Source: Vreelandella sulfidaeris
GTDB lineage: Bacteria; Pseudomonadota; Gammaproteobacteria; Pseudomonadales; Halomonadaceae
Length of the DNA: 64,000 nt
Assembly (NCBI GenBank): GCA_007182875.1
Contig: AP019514.1
Span: forward strand, 3,720,001-3,784,000
Reading direction: 5' to 3'
The position numbers and the translations under genes were made by a program. Below, piece by piece: positions 10,397 to 20,466 of this stretch. Below the pieces are notes generated by a model, which saw nothing but the letters and a program-made list of their open reading frames with translations, was not told where the DNA came from and ran no database searches. Each line of letters opens with the position of its first letter. Position 1 is the first letter of the stretch.

Positions 10397-11254
10397 TAAG
10401 GGTTACGCGGGTAGCGGGAAAAATCCGGGCGACGCTTCTCGTTAAAGGCGTTACGCCCCTCCTGCCCCCTCTTCGGTCATGTAGTAGAGCATGGTGGCAT
10501 TGCCCGCCAGTTCCTGTAGACCGGCCTGGCCATCGCAGTCGGCATTGAGGGCGGCTTTTAGGCAGCGCAACGCCATGGGGCTGTGCTGTAGCATCTCGCG
10601 ACACCAGCGCACGCTCTCTTCTCCAGCTCGCCCAGCGGCACCACATGGTTGACCAAACCCATCTCCAGCGCTTGGCCGGCGCTGTACTGACGGCACAGAA
10701 ACCAGATCTCCCGGCTTTTTCTGGCCCACAATGCGCGCCATATAGGAGGCACCGTAGCCACCATCAAAAGAGCCCACTTTGGGGCCTGTTTGGCCGAAAA
10801 CCGCATTGTCGGCCGCAATGGTCAGATCGCACATTAGATGCAGCACGTGGCCGCCGCCGATAGCGTAGCCCGCCACCATCGCCACCACCGGTTTGGGGCA
10901 GGTGCGAATATCGCGCTGGAAATCCAGCACGTTGAGATGGTGGGTGCCCTCTTCATCCTGGTAACCGCCATAGTCACCGCGAATGCGCTGATCACCGCCG
11001 GAACAAAACGCTTTGTCACCTGCGCCCGTGAGCAAAATGGCGCCAATGGCGCTATCGTGACGGGCGCGATTAAGCGCTTGAGCCATCTCGCTGACCGTTA
11101 ACGGGCGAAAGGCGTTGCGCACCTCGGGACGGTTGATGGTGATGCGTGCAATGCCCTCGGCACTGGTGTGGTACAAAATATCCTGATAGCCTTCTGAACG
11201 GTCCTGCCACTCGATCGGTGAATAGAGTTCTGCTTCAGTGAGTCCGTTGATCAT
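10396..11254 (-). CDS. menB: 1,4-Dihydroxy-2-naphthoyl-CoA synthase (three frameshifts)
   Basis: Crotonase-fold enzyme that closes the naphthoate ring in menaquinone synthesis. The N-terminal part contains [16 protein letters not shown], the oxyanion-hole segment [21 protein letters not shown] (split by my notation at about residues 128-148), and [20 protein letters not shown], which are hallmarks of MenB. Breaks occur near 10715, 10635 and 10465; the true C terminus reads [20 protein letters not shown] and stops at 10396. The joined length of about 286 matches the family. Its start is 50 bp downstream of the frdD stop, so it is likely transcribed with the frd genes. Confidence 0.92.
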
Positions 11255-11303
11255 GCCTGTCTCTTTTTTATCTGTCAGGGATAAGGTGAGGACAGTAAGC
11301 CGT

Positions 11304-11696
11304 TTAGCTAAAGAAGCCCGCCACGACTATGCCCAAGGCTACGATGCTTAGCAGCGCAGCCCCACCGTACATCAAGTTTTTTGTTAAGTGCGTCATTGCC
11401 AACGCTGATATCAAACAGCCCATGGCGCATACGGTGGGCCGCATGAAATAGCGGTAGGCAAACCACCGCGCCAACAAACAGCAAGCCCGGTACGCTAAAC
11501 AGCAGCGTTGATGCTCGCTCATAGCTCAACGCATCGGCGGGCAGTAGGCCAAGGGGCAATAAAATCGCTATAAATAAAATCACGGCGGGTAGCAAGACGG
11601 CAAAACAGACGCCGCCCGCGCTAAACAGCCCCACCAAAGCGGCTCATCAAAGGCCTGTTTGTGCTGTGCACCTTGTTTGCCACTAGGTTTGCTCAT
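11304..11696 (-). CDS. frdD: Fumarate reductase membrane anchor subunit D (frameshifted)
   Basis: Small hydrophobic anchor of quinol:fumarate reductase. The ATG at 11696 gives [29 protein letters not shown] after correcting a G-run break near 11637, followed by three membrane helices: a segment around [18 protein letters not shown], one around [20 protein letters not shown] and one around [28 protein letters not shown] is a FrdD-typical entry to the first helix, and [12 protein letters not shown] is typical as well. A second break lies near 11385. It overlaps the frdC end by about 14 bp. The length of about 130 is close to the E. coli protein. Confidence 0.88.
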
Positions 11697-12108
11697 GGCT
11701 TGCTTGATCATGTTCATGCCCTCCCAATAGCCAGAAGAATAGCAACGCGACCGCCACTACACCTGCCCACCGCCCAGCCACAATCATATTGTCAGGCAGG
11801 CTGTGGCCAGCGATGCGCAGCGGCATTACCCGCGGGAATAGCACAAAGAAGGTGGCGGCGTGAAACAGGCTGGCGGCCAATGCAAGAAGATTCAGCACAA
11901 ATACGATGGGGGAACGCATAAAGGCGATCCACCCTTGCCAGCTCTCTGCCCCTTGAAGAAGTGCAACCATACCGGCGAGTAAACAGAGCGTGAAGAAAAC
12001 CAGCGGCAATACTGCGGCTTCGCGCAGCATATAGAGTTTAAAAAAGCGGTGTTTCAGCCACCAGTTGCGCTTCAGTGGCGGCAGGCGTTGCGACGATAAT
12101 TTATCCAC
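11683..12108 (-). CDS. frdC: Fumarate reductase membrane anchor subunit C
   Basis: Intact 141-residue membrane anchor subunit. After an N-terminal segment (RNWWLKHRFFKLYMLREAAV, typical of FrdC) come three hydrophobic helices, the second with FHAATFFVLFPRVMP. With FrdD it holds the quinol site that feeds FrdB and FrdA at the inner face of the membrane. Operon order frdA-B-C-D is as in enterobacteria. Confidence 0.9.
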   Translation of the reverse strand: MDKLSSQRLPPLKRNWWLKHRFFKLYMLREAAVLPLVFFTLCLLAGMVALLQGAESWQGWIAFMRSPIVFVLNLLALAASLFHAATFFVLFPRVMPLRIAGHSLPDNMIVAGRWAGVVAVALLFFWLLGGHEHDQASHEQT

Positions 12109-12122
12109 GACTTCTCCTCCCT

Positions 12123-12875
12123 CTAACCTTTAAACAGCGCAATAAGCGTGTGTTTGGCCGCCTCGACCTTACCCTGATTCACCGCAGCGGCCGGGTCGAC
12201 GTGCTTGGGGCACACCTTGGAGCAGAAGCCCACAAAGGTGCAGCTCCACACCCCTTCAGTGGCGATTGAGCTCCGCCATGCGCTGCTTCTTGCCGTGGTC
12301 GCGGCTATCCAGGTTGTAACGGTGGGCCAGCGTCAGCGCCGCCGGGCCAAGGAACTCAGGATTAAGTCCAAACTGCGGGCAAGCCGAGTAGCAAAGGCCA
12401 CAATTAATGCAGTTAGCGAACTGCTTGTAGCGGGCGAGCTGTTCGGGCGACTGTTGATAGGTTTCCGGCGCCTGGGGGTCGTAAGATTTCACCGGATTGT
12501 CATCGATCAAATAGGGCTTAACCGCGGCCAAGTGCTCAAGGAATATTTCCATATCCATCACCAGATCCCGCTGTACGGGGAAGTGGGATAGCGGCTCGAT
12601 GCGGATATCACCGTCATAATCACGCAAAAAGTTTTGCAGCCGAGCTTGGGAATGCCGTTAACCATGACCCCGCAGGAGCCACAAATCGCCATGCGGCACG
12701 ACCAGCGGTAACTCAGCGTGCTATCGAGCTGCTCTTTGATATGGTTGAGGGCATCCAGTAGCGAGGTACTGTCGTCCACCGGTAACTCGTACTGCTGCCA
12801 GAAAGGTTCAGCCGAGCTATCTGGCAGATAGCGTTTGACGCTGACTTGTTTGGTGCTGATCTGCTGGGTGTTCAT
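12123..12875 (-). CDS. frdB: Fumarate reductase iron-sulfur subunit (two frameshifts)
   Basis: Electron-transfer subunit carrying the [2Fe-2S] cluster ([15 protein letters not shown], with a further Cys in PKLGC) and the [4Fe-4S]/[3Fe-4S] clusters ([12 protein letters not shown], then [11 protein letters not shown] recovered in the shifted frame near 12180-12250). Breaks lie near 12630 and 12262. The ATG at 12875 overlaps the frdA stop (ATGA), showing translational coupling. The joined length of about 250 is normal. It links the quinol-oxidising anchors to the flavoprotein. Confidence 0.92.
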
Positions 12876-14646
12876 ACCTTGCCCCCCTTGCCCGCATCGC
12901 CATAGGCCCGCTCAGACGGTGCGGAAAACCGCACATCGACCTCCTGCCAGTGCAGCTCGGCATGGGCATCGCCTTGATAAAAGACCTGGCTGTGCTTGAG
13001 GTAATTAACATCGTCGCGCTTCTGCATGCCTTCATCCAAGCGCTGATGAGCACCGCGGGATTCACGCCGCTCCAGTGCACTTAAGCAAGAAGCTTCGGCA
13101 ATATCCAGGCCACACTCAAGCTCCAGGCACTCCAGTAGCTCGGTGTTGAAGATCTTGCTGGTATCGTTTACGCGAACCTTGTTAAAGCGCGCACGCAGTT
13201 GACGCATGGTATCAAGCGATTCCTGCATGCCCTTTTCAGTGCGATAAATACCGCAGCCGCTCTCCATGGCCTGCACCATGGCGTGCTTGAGTTCTACCCA
13301 GTTCTCCCCACTGCCGGTTCCGTCACAGAGTCGCAGTAGTTTGGCTTGCTGACGATCACCCTGGGCTTCCAGCAAGTGCATATCGGCCCACTCGGTTTGC
13401 GCTGCACGTTGACTTGCTTGCTCGCCGGCCAAGCGGCCAAAGACCAGTAGCTCGGTAAGCGAGTTGGAACCCAGCCGGTTGGCCCCATGTAAACCGACGG
13501 AGGCGCACTCCCCAGCGGCGTATAGCCCGGCAATCGAGGTTTCGCACTGAGGGTCGGTTTCGATCCCGCCCATGGTGTAGTGAACCGCTGGGCGAATGGG
13601 AATCGGCTCTTTCACCGGATCAACGTTGATATAGGCTTTGGCCAGCTCGCAGATAAACGGCAAACGCTCTAAGATATATTTCTCACCCAGGTGACGCAGG
13701 TCGAGATAGACCACGTCGCTGTCGCCAAACTTGCCGGTGCGGCCCGCCTGCTGTTCCTGCCAAAAGGCCTGGGAAAGTTTGTCCCGAGGCCCCAGCTCCA
13801 TGTACTTGTTTTCCGGCTTACCCAATGGTGTTTCCGGGCCTAGGCCATAATCCTGCAGATAGCGATAGCCATCTTTATTGAGCAAAATGCCCCCTTCGCC
13901 CCGGCACGCTTCGGTAATCAAAATACCGGAACCAGGCAGGCCTGTGGGGTGGTATTGCACAAATTCCATATCCCGCAGTGCCACGCCGTGACGGTAGGCC
14001 ATCGCCATGCCGTCGCCGGTGACAATACCCGCGTTGGTATTGAAGCGGAACAGGCGCCCTGCGCCGCCGGTAGCAAGAATCACCGCTTTAGCGCGCAGCA
14101 AGGTCAATTCACCGGTGGCGATTTGCAGGGCTATCACGCCGATGACAGCCCCTTCATGAACGGCCAAGTCGACTACGAAGTACTCATCAAAACGCTCGAT
14201 CTCAGGGTATTTCAGCGAAGTTTGAAACAGCGTATGCAGCATATGGAAGCCGGTTTTATCGGCCGCGAACCAAGTGCGGGCGGTTTTCATACCGCCAAAG
14301 CGGCGCACCTGCACTTGGCCATCGTCTTTACGGCTCCAGGGGCAACCCCAGCGCTCCATCTGTACCAGCTCTTGATAAGCGTGGTGGACAAAGTAATCAA
14401 CGACGCCTTGTTCAACCAACCAATCCCCGCCTGACACAGTGTCGTCAAAGTGGGCCTGATGGGAATCCTCGGCACTGGTGACGGCGGCGGCGGCCACGGT
14501 ATGAGAGCGCATGGGGTATACCTTGGAGAGCAGTGCAATACGCTGGGGAGTACCTTGCTCCTTAGCCTGCTCGGCCGCGCCAATGGCAGCGCGTAGGCCT
14601 GCCCTCCTCCACCCACAATAACGATATCGAAATCTCGCTGTTGCAT
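12872..14646 (-). CDS. frdA: Fumarate reductase flavoprotein subunit
   Basis: Catalytic FAD subunit of quinol:fumarate reductase. The N terminus is [20 protein letters not shown] once one missing G near 14607 is restored; the FAD-linking histidine is in RSHTVAA. Later motifs [44 protein letters not shown] and [17 protein letters not shown] cover the active site. The mid-part ([22 protein letters not shown]) follows FrdA rather than SdhA. The ATG at 14646 with GGAAG upstream is chosen; a longer out-of-frame extension to 14707 is an artefact of the break. About 591 residues. It heads the operon, with an FNR-like site about 107 bp upstream. Confidence 0.95.
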
Positions 14647-14752
14647 GACGCTTCCTTCCGTTAGTCAGGTCGTAATGGCGATACGCTGCGGCGCCTTCTT
14701 CTTTCAAATTACCATACCCCTAGCAGGCCGCGATTATTACTCGAAAGGAGTA

Positions 14753-14766
14753 TTGACGTACGTCAA
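14753..14766. promoter_or_regulatory. FNR/Anr-type palindrome between frdA and the dicarboxylate carrier
   Basis: TTGACGTACGTCAA is a perfect 14-bp palindrome that fits the FNR/Anr consensus TTGAY-N4-RTCAA at every defined position. It lies in the 256-bp divergent spacer, about 107 bp upstream of frdA and 137 bp upstream of the carrier ATG. This predicts oxygen-responsive control of the frd-men run and of the carrier. Promoter elements around it were not assigned with confidence. Confidence 0.75.
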
Positions 14767-14902
14767 GGAAGGCGAAAATTAAGTTATCGTTGCTTTTACC
14801 TTAATGCCACACCGCTTACTCTTCAGGGCAATTACTGCCAGGCAGATAGCTGCCCACCAAGCGACAAAAGTAAATACGCTAAACACTGAAGAGAGGTGCC
14901 GC

Positions 14903-16371
14903 ATGACTACCAATGCCCAACCCTCACCGCGATGGAAACTGCTAGCGCCGTTAGCAGTCGCTATTATTGTCGCGCTGATCCCCACTCCACCGGGGCTTGC
15001 GCCCCATGCGTGGTACTTCTTCGCCATTTTTCTCGGCTGTGTCGTTGGCTTGATTCTCGAACCCTTGCCCGGTGCGGTGGTGGGGCTGGTCGGCGTTACG
15101 CTGGTGGCACTGCTTTCGCGGTGGGTGCTGTTCTCTCCGGAGCAACTGGCAACTGACGGCTTTAATGCCGCCAACCAAGCATTCTCATGGGCCGTGTCGG
15201 GCTTTACCAACTCCACCGTCTGGCTAATTTTTGGCGCCTTTATGTTTGCCCTGGGCTATGAAAAGACCGGCTTGGGCAGGCGAATATCACTCTGGCTGGT
15301 CAAGGCAATGGGTAAACGCACCTTAACCCTGGGCTACGCGGTAATGATTGCCGATGGCATTCTGGCGCCCTTTACGCCCTCTAATACGGCGCGTAGTGCG
15401 GGTACCATCTACCCGGTAATTCGTAACCTGCCACCGCTTTACGACTCCCACCCTAATGATCCCAGCATGAAGCGCATGGGCAGTTTTCTTATGTGGACAG
15501 CGCTCGCATCTACCTGTGTGACAAGCTCACTATTTTTAACCGCGCTGGCACCCAACCTATTGGCTATCGCACTAACTGAAAGCACCACCGGTATTCGTAT
15601 CAACTGGGGCAGTGGTTCATGGCCGTCGTGCCGGTGGGCATTCTGCTGCTTTTACTGGTGCCGCTACTGAGTTATTGGTTATGCGCCCCCGAGGTGAAAG
15701 CGGGTAATGAAATTTCCGATTGGGCTGGAAAGGAGTTAACCAAGCTGGGAGCACTGACCCGTAATGAAATAATACTGGTCATGATGGTGGTCACTGCCCT
15801 ATTGCTATGGATTTTTGCGGGCAGTGTTATCTCTGGGTCACTGGTGGGTTTATTGGTCATCTGCGGGATGCTGTTAGTGGGCATCGTGAGTTGGAAGGAT
15901 ATTCTCGATAACCATGCCGCCTGGAATACCTTTGTATGGTTTGCCACCTTGGTAGCACTCGCAGGTGGGCTGAGCCTAGTGGGTTTCGTTAATTGGTTTG
16001 GCAATGTGGTCGGCGGGCAGATCAGCCACTTCGACCCGCTGATGGCCATGGTGGCACTGGTGGCCATCTTCTATCTACTGCACTATTTCTTCGCCAGCGT
16101 GACAGCGCACGTTACCGCCCTGCTGCCGGTGATTCTGGCAGCGGCATCGGGGATTGCCGGGTTGGATATGCAGATGTTTGTTCTGCTGCTACTTCCCACG
16201 CTGGGCTTTATGGGCATTCTCACCCCCTACGGCACGGGCCCAAGCCCCGTCTACTACGGCAGTGGCTATCTACCCAGCACACTCTTCTGGCGGCTAGGAG
16301 CAATCTTCGGGTTGCTATTTCTAGTGGCTTGGCTGGTGATCGGCCTACCCTGGTTAATGGTGATTAGCTGA
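14903..16371 (+). CDS. DASS-family dicarboxylate transporter, CitT/TtdT type (one frameshift)
   Basis: Inner-membrane transporter of the divalent anion:Na+ symporter superfamily, in the subgroup of 2-oxoglutarate/malate translocators and citrate or tartrate/succinate antiporters. About 12 hydrophobic helices; the substrate-loop motifs ADGILAPFTPSNTARSAGTI and TPYGTGPSPVYYGSGY are clearly present. It starts at the ATG at 14903 after GAGAGG. The break near 15612 splits INWGQWFMAVVP; joined it is about 489 residues, matching TtdT. Divergent from frdA across the FNR-like site, it could bring in fumarate or malate in exchange for succinate. That role is inferred from context; citrate or tartrate exchange is also possible. 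Confidence 0.88.
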
Positions 16372-16379
16372 CCACTGGT

Positions 16380-17139
16380 TTAGCCAAACGTTTGATACCA
16401 AGCGTTGATCTGTTGTGAGATTTCACCAGGCTGTTCAGCATGAAGGTTGTGCCCCCGTCTAGCGTGATCTGGTGCAGGCGGGGGCCATCGTTTTAGACGA
16501 GAAGCCAGCGTGTGGAACTTGGCATCCCGCAGACCCGAAAAATAGCTGACCGGTAGCGACGTATTTGCCAGCCACGCCCATTGCGATGGCTGCTTGCCGA
16601 GTGACGTTGCACGCAGCATATTCGCGACAGCTGCCCCATGATTAGCAAGACGGCGTTGAACCTGCCGACGACGCTGGGCCTCGGTTAGGTCGGAAAACAC
16701 CGGTTGTTGGTACCAGTCAGTCAGTACCCCCTCCATTGGTTCCTGCTCGAAACGTGTTGCCCAGCGTTCATCGTGGGCAATCCGGGCGGGTCGCTCGCTG
16801 GCAGCTAGCCCTGGATGAGCGCTTTCCAACCAGAGGGCGGCAAGACCTAATGGCTGACGGCTAGCATGGTAAAGCGCCAAGCGCCCGCCCAGGGAGTAGC
16901 CCAGCAGGCAGTAGCGGCGAATACCGTGAGCCACCAATGTGTCAGTAAGCCAATAGTGAAACGCCTCAAAGAGGCTGTCTGGACGCGGTGATTTTCGCCA
17001 TGCCCAGGCAAGTCCAACGCTAAGCAATCAACGCCTTCCAAGCCATCACTCACCCCCGCCCAATCGTGGCGATCGCCCAGCAGGCCGTGCAGCATGACCA
17101 GGGTTGGCTTGGATCCCTTTGCTTAAATTCGTCGCTCAC
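16380..17139 (-). CDS. menH: SHCHC synthase, alpha/beta hydrolase (frameshifted)
   Basis: Alpha/beta-hydrolase that eliminates pyruvate from SEPHCHC in menaquinone synthesis. Motifs: [23 protein letters not shown], the nucleophile elbow [14 protein letters not shown] (Ser), and a late GHNLHAEQP (His). Breaks near 17110 and 16990 split the N-terminal third. The likely start is the GTG at 17139 (reading [13 protein letters not shown] before the first break), which overlaps the menD 3' end by 17 bp, as expected for coupled genes. About 253 residues when joined, like E. coli MenH. It faces the carrier gene convergently. Confidence 0.85.
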
Positions 17140-18902
17140 CCTCTTCCTCCCGAAGTGCGGCTCCTAGCGCTGTCAGATCATCGGCGACCTGCTGATGGGG
17201 TACGTTAACCTCGATCAACGTAACGCCCACCGTTAGAGCTTGGCTATAGGCTGTCGCAAAGGCGTCCAGTGACGCTGGCGCAACGTAGCCAAGCCCAAAC
17301 ATCTGCGCCGCATGCTCGAAGCTCAAGCCGTGAGGCTGTCGATAATAGCGCTCCAGCAGATCACCCTCTTTAGGCACTGGCAGCATATGGAAAATACTGC
17401 CGCCATCGTTATTGAGGATAACCACCACCAGTGGCTGGGTGGCTTGTTTCAGCAACGCCAGGCTATTGAGGTCATGTAACGCGCTGGTATCTCCCAGCAA
17501 AATAGTAGTGGGCTCTTGGCGAGTGCAGCTAATGCCATAGCCAGTGGCAATCAATCCATCGATACCGGAAGCGCCGCGATTGGCAAATACCCGCAGCGTT
17601 ATTTGGCGATGCGTACCCAGCATATTCATAAGCCGTGCTGGCAGGCTGTTGCCTATAAAAAGTTGCCCTCTAGCTAGCTGCGCTAGCTGGTGGCAGACGC
17701 CCAACTCTGACAATGCTGTACAGAACTCCTCGATAAGCTGACTGGTGCGGCGCTGGAGGCTAGCCAATTGATGCCAAGTAGGTTGCTCGGGAATCGCCGG
17801 TAAATCAGCGATAAAGTCGGCAGGCGAGCATATCAAACGGCGCTTAACACAGTAATCAGGGTCCAACCGCTGGGGCAGCGGATCAACCAACCAGACGTCC
17901 TGCCACGACTGCTGGGTAATAAACTGGCTTAATCGCTTGGAAATCAGCCGACCGCCAAACTGTAGCAGCACCTCGGCTTTAGCGAGTTCAGCGCTGAAAC
18001 CTTCGTCATGCAGCGCCAGGTCAAAATGAATTAGATTTTGAGGATCAAAATGGATCTGGCTCTGCACATCCGCTAACAGCGGCCAACCTAACTGCTTGGA
18101 TAGCTCAACAATCTGCTGAGCCAGCTGGGAGTCATTAACAAGGTCTTCAACTCTCTTTTCAACCCTGTCTTCAACCCTGCCAACAACAATCAGGCCGCGC
18201 TGCTGGGCAAGCGCTTCCCACTCGCTGTTGAGGCGCTGGAACCGCTGTACTGGCCTGCCATTCACTCCAAGGTGTGGAGGCGGTCAGCCAGTTACCCAGC
18301 GGGGCGAGATAGCCACTGGCATCCACCAGGCAACGGCCGGGGTAAAGCGGTTCGCGGTATCGGCAGTTAATGTGGATGGGCCCAGGGGAGCGGTGCTGTT
18401 GATCAATGGCTTGATCAAGCGTGTTGAGGAGAAATGCGGCTTTTATCTCAGCCTCTGGCGGCGGCAAGTCATGATAGGCAATGGTGTGGCGCGAGAAAAT
18501 ATCGCGCTGATCAATCGCCTGGTTGCTGCCGTTATCCAGTAGCTCAATGGGGCGGTCGGCAGAGAGCACAATGAGCGGCACGCCGAGCAGCTTGGCTTCT
18601 ACCACCGCCGGGTAAAGGTTCGCCACGGCAGTGCCTGAAGTGGTGATAATGACCACCGGACGCTGATTGCCCCGGGCAATACCCAGCGCCATAAACCCCA
18701 GCCCACGCTCGTCAAAATGGCAGTGGCAGTGCAGCCCGGGATGCTCACTGGCGGCCATGGTCAAAGGCGATGAACGGGAGCCTGGCGCCAGCACTACGTC
18801 GCGGACACCCAAGCGGTAGTGTTCCTCCAGCATTAGCGCCGCCCACACATGATTAAAGGTGGCGTGCTCTTTCATAAAGCCGCTCGATGTCGGTGCTGTC
18901 AT
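17123..18902 (-). CDS. menD: SEPHCHC synthase (2-oxoglutarate decarboxylase), ThDP enzyme (one frameshift)
   Basis: ThDP-dependent enzyme that adds 2-oxoglutarate-derived succinic semialdehyde to isochorismate. N-terminal [20 protein letters not shown] and [15 protein letters not shown], and the C-terminal ThDP/Mg motif [15 protein letters not shown] followed by [12 protein letters not shown], are clear. A break near 18230 divides it; joined length about 593, somewhat longer than E. coli MenD. Part of the extra length may be a charged degenerate repeat ([14 protein letters not shown], about residue 245). The start at 18902 is uncertain, as a second ATG lies nine codons in. It follows menF by 6 bp. 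Confidence 0.92.
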
Positions 18903-18907
18903 CTACG

Positions 18908-20233
18908 TTATCCCATTCCGAGTAGCGACATGATATCAGCGATTTTGGTATCCAGTTCTCTCCACTCCTCCTCAGGCTGTGAGCCTGCCACAATGCCTGC
19001 CCCGGCATACAGCCGAATCGTTTTGGGGCTGATATGGGCGCAACGGATAGCGACCGCCAAGTCGCTACTGGCATGACTAATTCGACCGAAAACGCCCGCA
19101 TACCAGCCACGTTGATGGCGCTCATGCTGGCGAATAAAAGCCAGCGACGAGTCGCGGGGAACACCACCAACTGCCGGGGTAGGCGGCAGTACTGCAAGCA
19201 GTTGCTGGTCGGTGATGCCACTGTGGAGCTCGGCGTGAATCAGGCGTCGGATATGCTGCACCGAGCGCAGCTTAACAACATGCGCCTCGCCCATCTGGAC
19301 TTGCGAAGAAAGCGGTTCAAGCTGGGTCAAAAGTTGCTGATAGACGCACTGGTTTTCCAGATTATTTTTCTTATCAGCAAGCAGTGTATTCGCAAGTGTT
19401 TGATCCTGCTGGGCATCCTGCCCACGGCGCGTGGTACCCGCCAACGCTTCGGTCATTAAATGCCTACCTTCGCGCTTGTAAAGCCGCTCCGGCGGGCAGC
19501 CGATAAACGCTTCATGCGGTGTCAATTGAACGCCAAAGTGAAAACAGTCGGCGGCACCGGCCTGCCAGCGTGCTAGCAACGACCAAGGGCTAGGCGTTTC
19601 AGGTGTCGTCAGGCAGGTCTCCCGGGAAAGCACTACTTTGGGTGTGTGACCCAACTGATCAGGATGAGTGACCAGCGCCACCGACGCCATCCACTCTTTC
19701 AGGGTGGGGCGGTCATCACGCTGATAAACATGCGGCAATAGGCAAGGCAGCGATTGCTCCTCTTCCAGTGCAGCCAAACAGGCACGAGCCTGGGCTATCT
19801 CAGCCTCTGGGCAACGGTCATCAAAACGCAGGTTGAGTGATAGCGTCGCCCCACCTTGATGGCGCCTAAGTACTATACGCGGCAGCAAAAATAACAGCCA
19901 GGGAAGTGCTGCCACCCAGGTGCATCGGGGTCGAAGGCCATACCACCGAAGTAGTCCGGCTGCTCGCCACCATAATCGGCCAGTGCGGTAAAATCAGCCT
20001 GCAGCGCCGCTAGCGAATCAAACGCCTTAACAACCCCTAGCGCCGCATACTCAACAGCGCCCTCATCACGCGATTGCCAATAGAGGGCGGGGGTAAACGC
20101 TCTGCGCGTTTAGCCATCCCATCACGTTACCTACGTGATAGGGAATACTTAGATGAACAAATCCTCTTCTAGCGCTATTACTCAGCGTATCAAGCTGATG
20201 CTTTAGCGCTTCAATAGGTTTTACAAAGTGCAT
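18908..20233 (-). CDS. menF: Isochorismate synthase (two frameshifts)
   Basis: Chorismate-binding enzyme that makes isochorismate for menaquinone. The catalytic half carries AFIGCPPERLYKREG, TEALAGTTRRG and the C-terminal IRLYAGAGIVAGSQPEEEW, all typical. The N-terminal portion begins at the ATG at 20233 (MHFVKPIEALKHQLD) and is broken near 20090 and 19925. Joined length is about 441, close to E. coli MenF (431). An isochorismate synthase for siderophores is possible in principle, but the 6-bp spacing to menD points to menaquinone. Confidence 0.9.
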
Positions 20234-20466
20234 AATTTGCCTACGAGGGAAGTGTTACAAGTGCTGCATATTTGTATTGTCTAAATAAGCCGACAGTCAT
20301 AGCGTAAACTCCAGAGAGAAAGGAGTCCTCAGTATGAAGTAAGGAAAGGCCGTCTGTTTTGACTTAGGACTACTTTATAGCTCTTATTCATACATCACTG
20401 TATGTTTGATGATTAGTCGCGAGCTGCTTTTTAAAAATGAAAATTGTTAATAGGAATATCGACGCA
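20234..20466. promoter_or_regulatory. Divergent promoter region menF / menA
   Basis: AT-rich spacer between the menF and menA starts that should carry both promoters. A tiny ATG-AAG-stop with a good Shine-Dalgarno is present at 20334. I saw no second FNR-type palindrome here. Confidence 0.45.

Noticed and set aside
12872..14646. Succinate dehydrogenase (sdhA) instead of frdA
   Set aside because: [22 protein letters not shown] and the four-gene ABCD order with two small anchors fit fumarate reductase, and menaquinone genes adjoin it.
14647..14707. Longer frdA start (MKEEGAAAYRHYDLTNG)
   Set aside because: It is in frame with the downstream gene only because of the missing base near 14607; the proper FAD-binding start [15 protein letters not shown] begins at 14646 with a good Shine-Dalgarno.
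18395..18440. TTGATCAATGGCTTGATCAAG as FNR-like sites
   Set aside because: It lies inside menD coding sequence and the half-site spacing does not fit a 4-bp centre.
20334..20342. Mini-ORF ATG-AAG-TAA with a strong Shine-Dalgarno upstream of menA
   Set aside because: Two codons only, no attenuator structure or conserved context visible; chance occurrence cannot be excluded.
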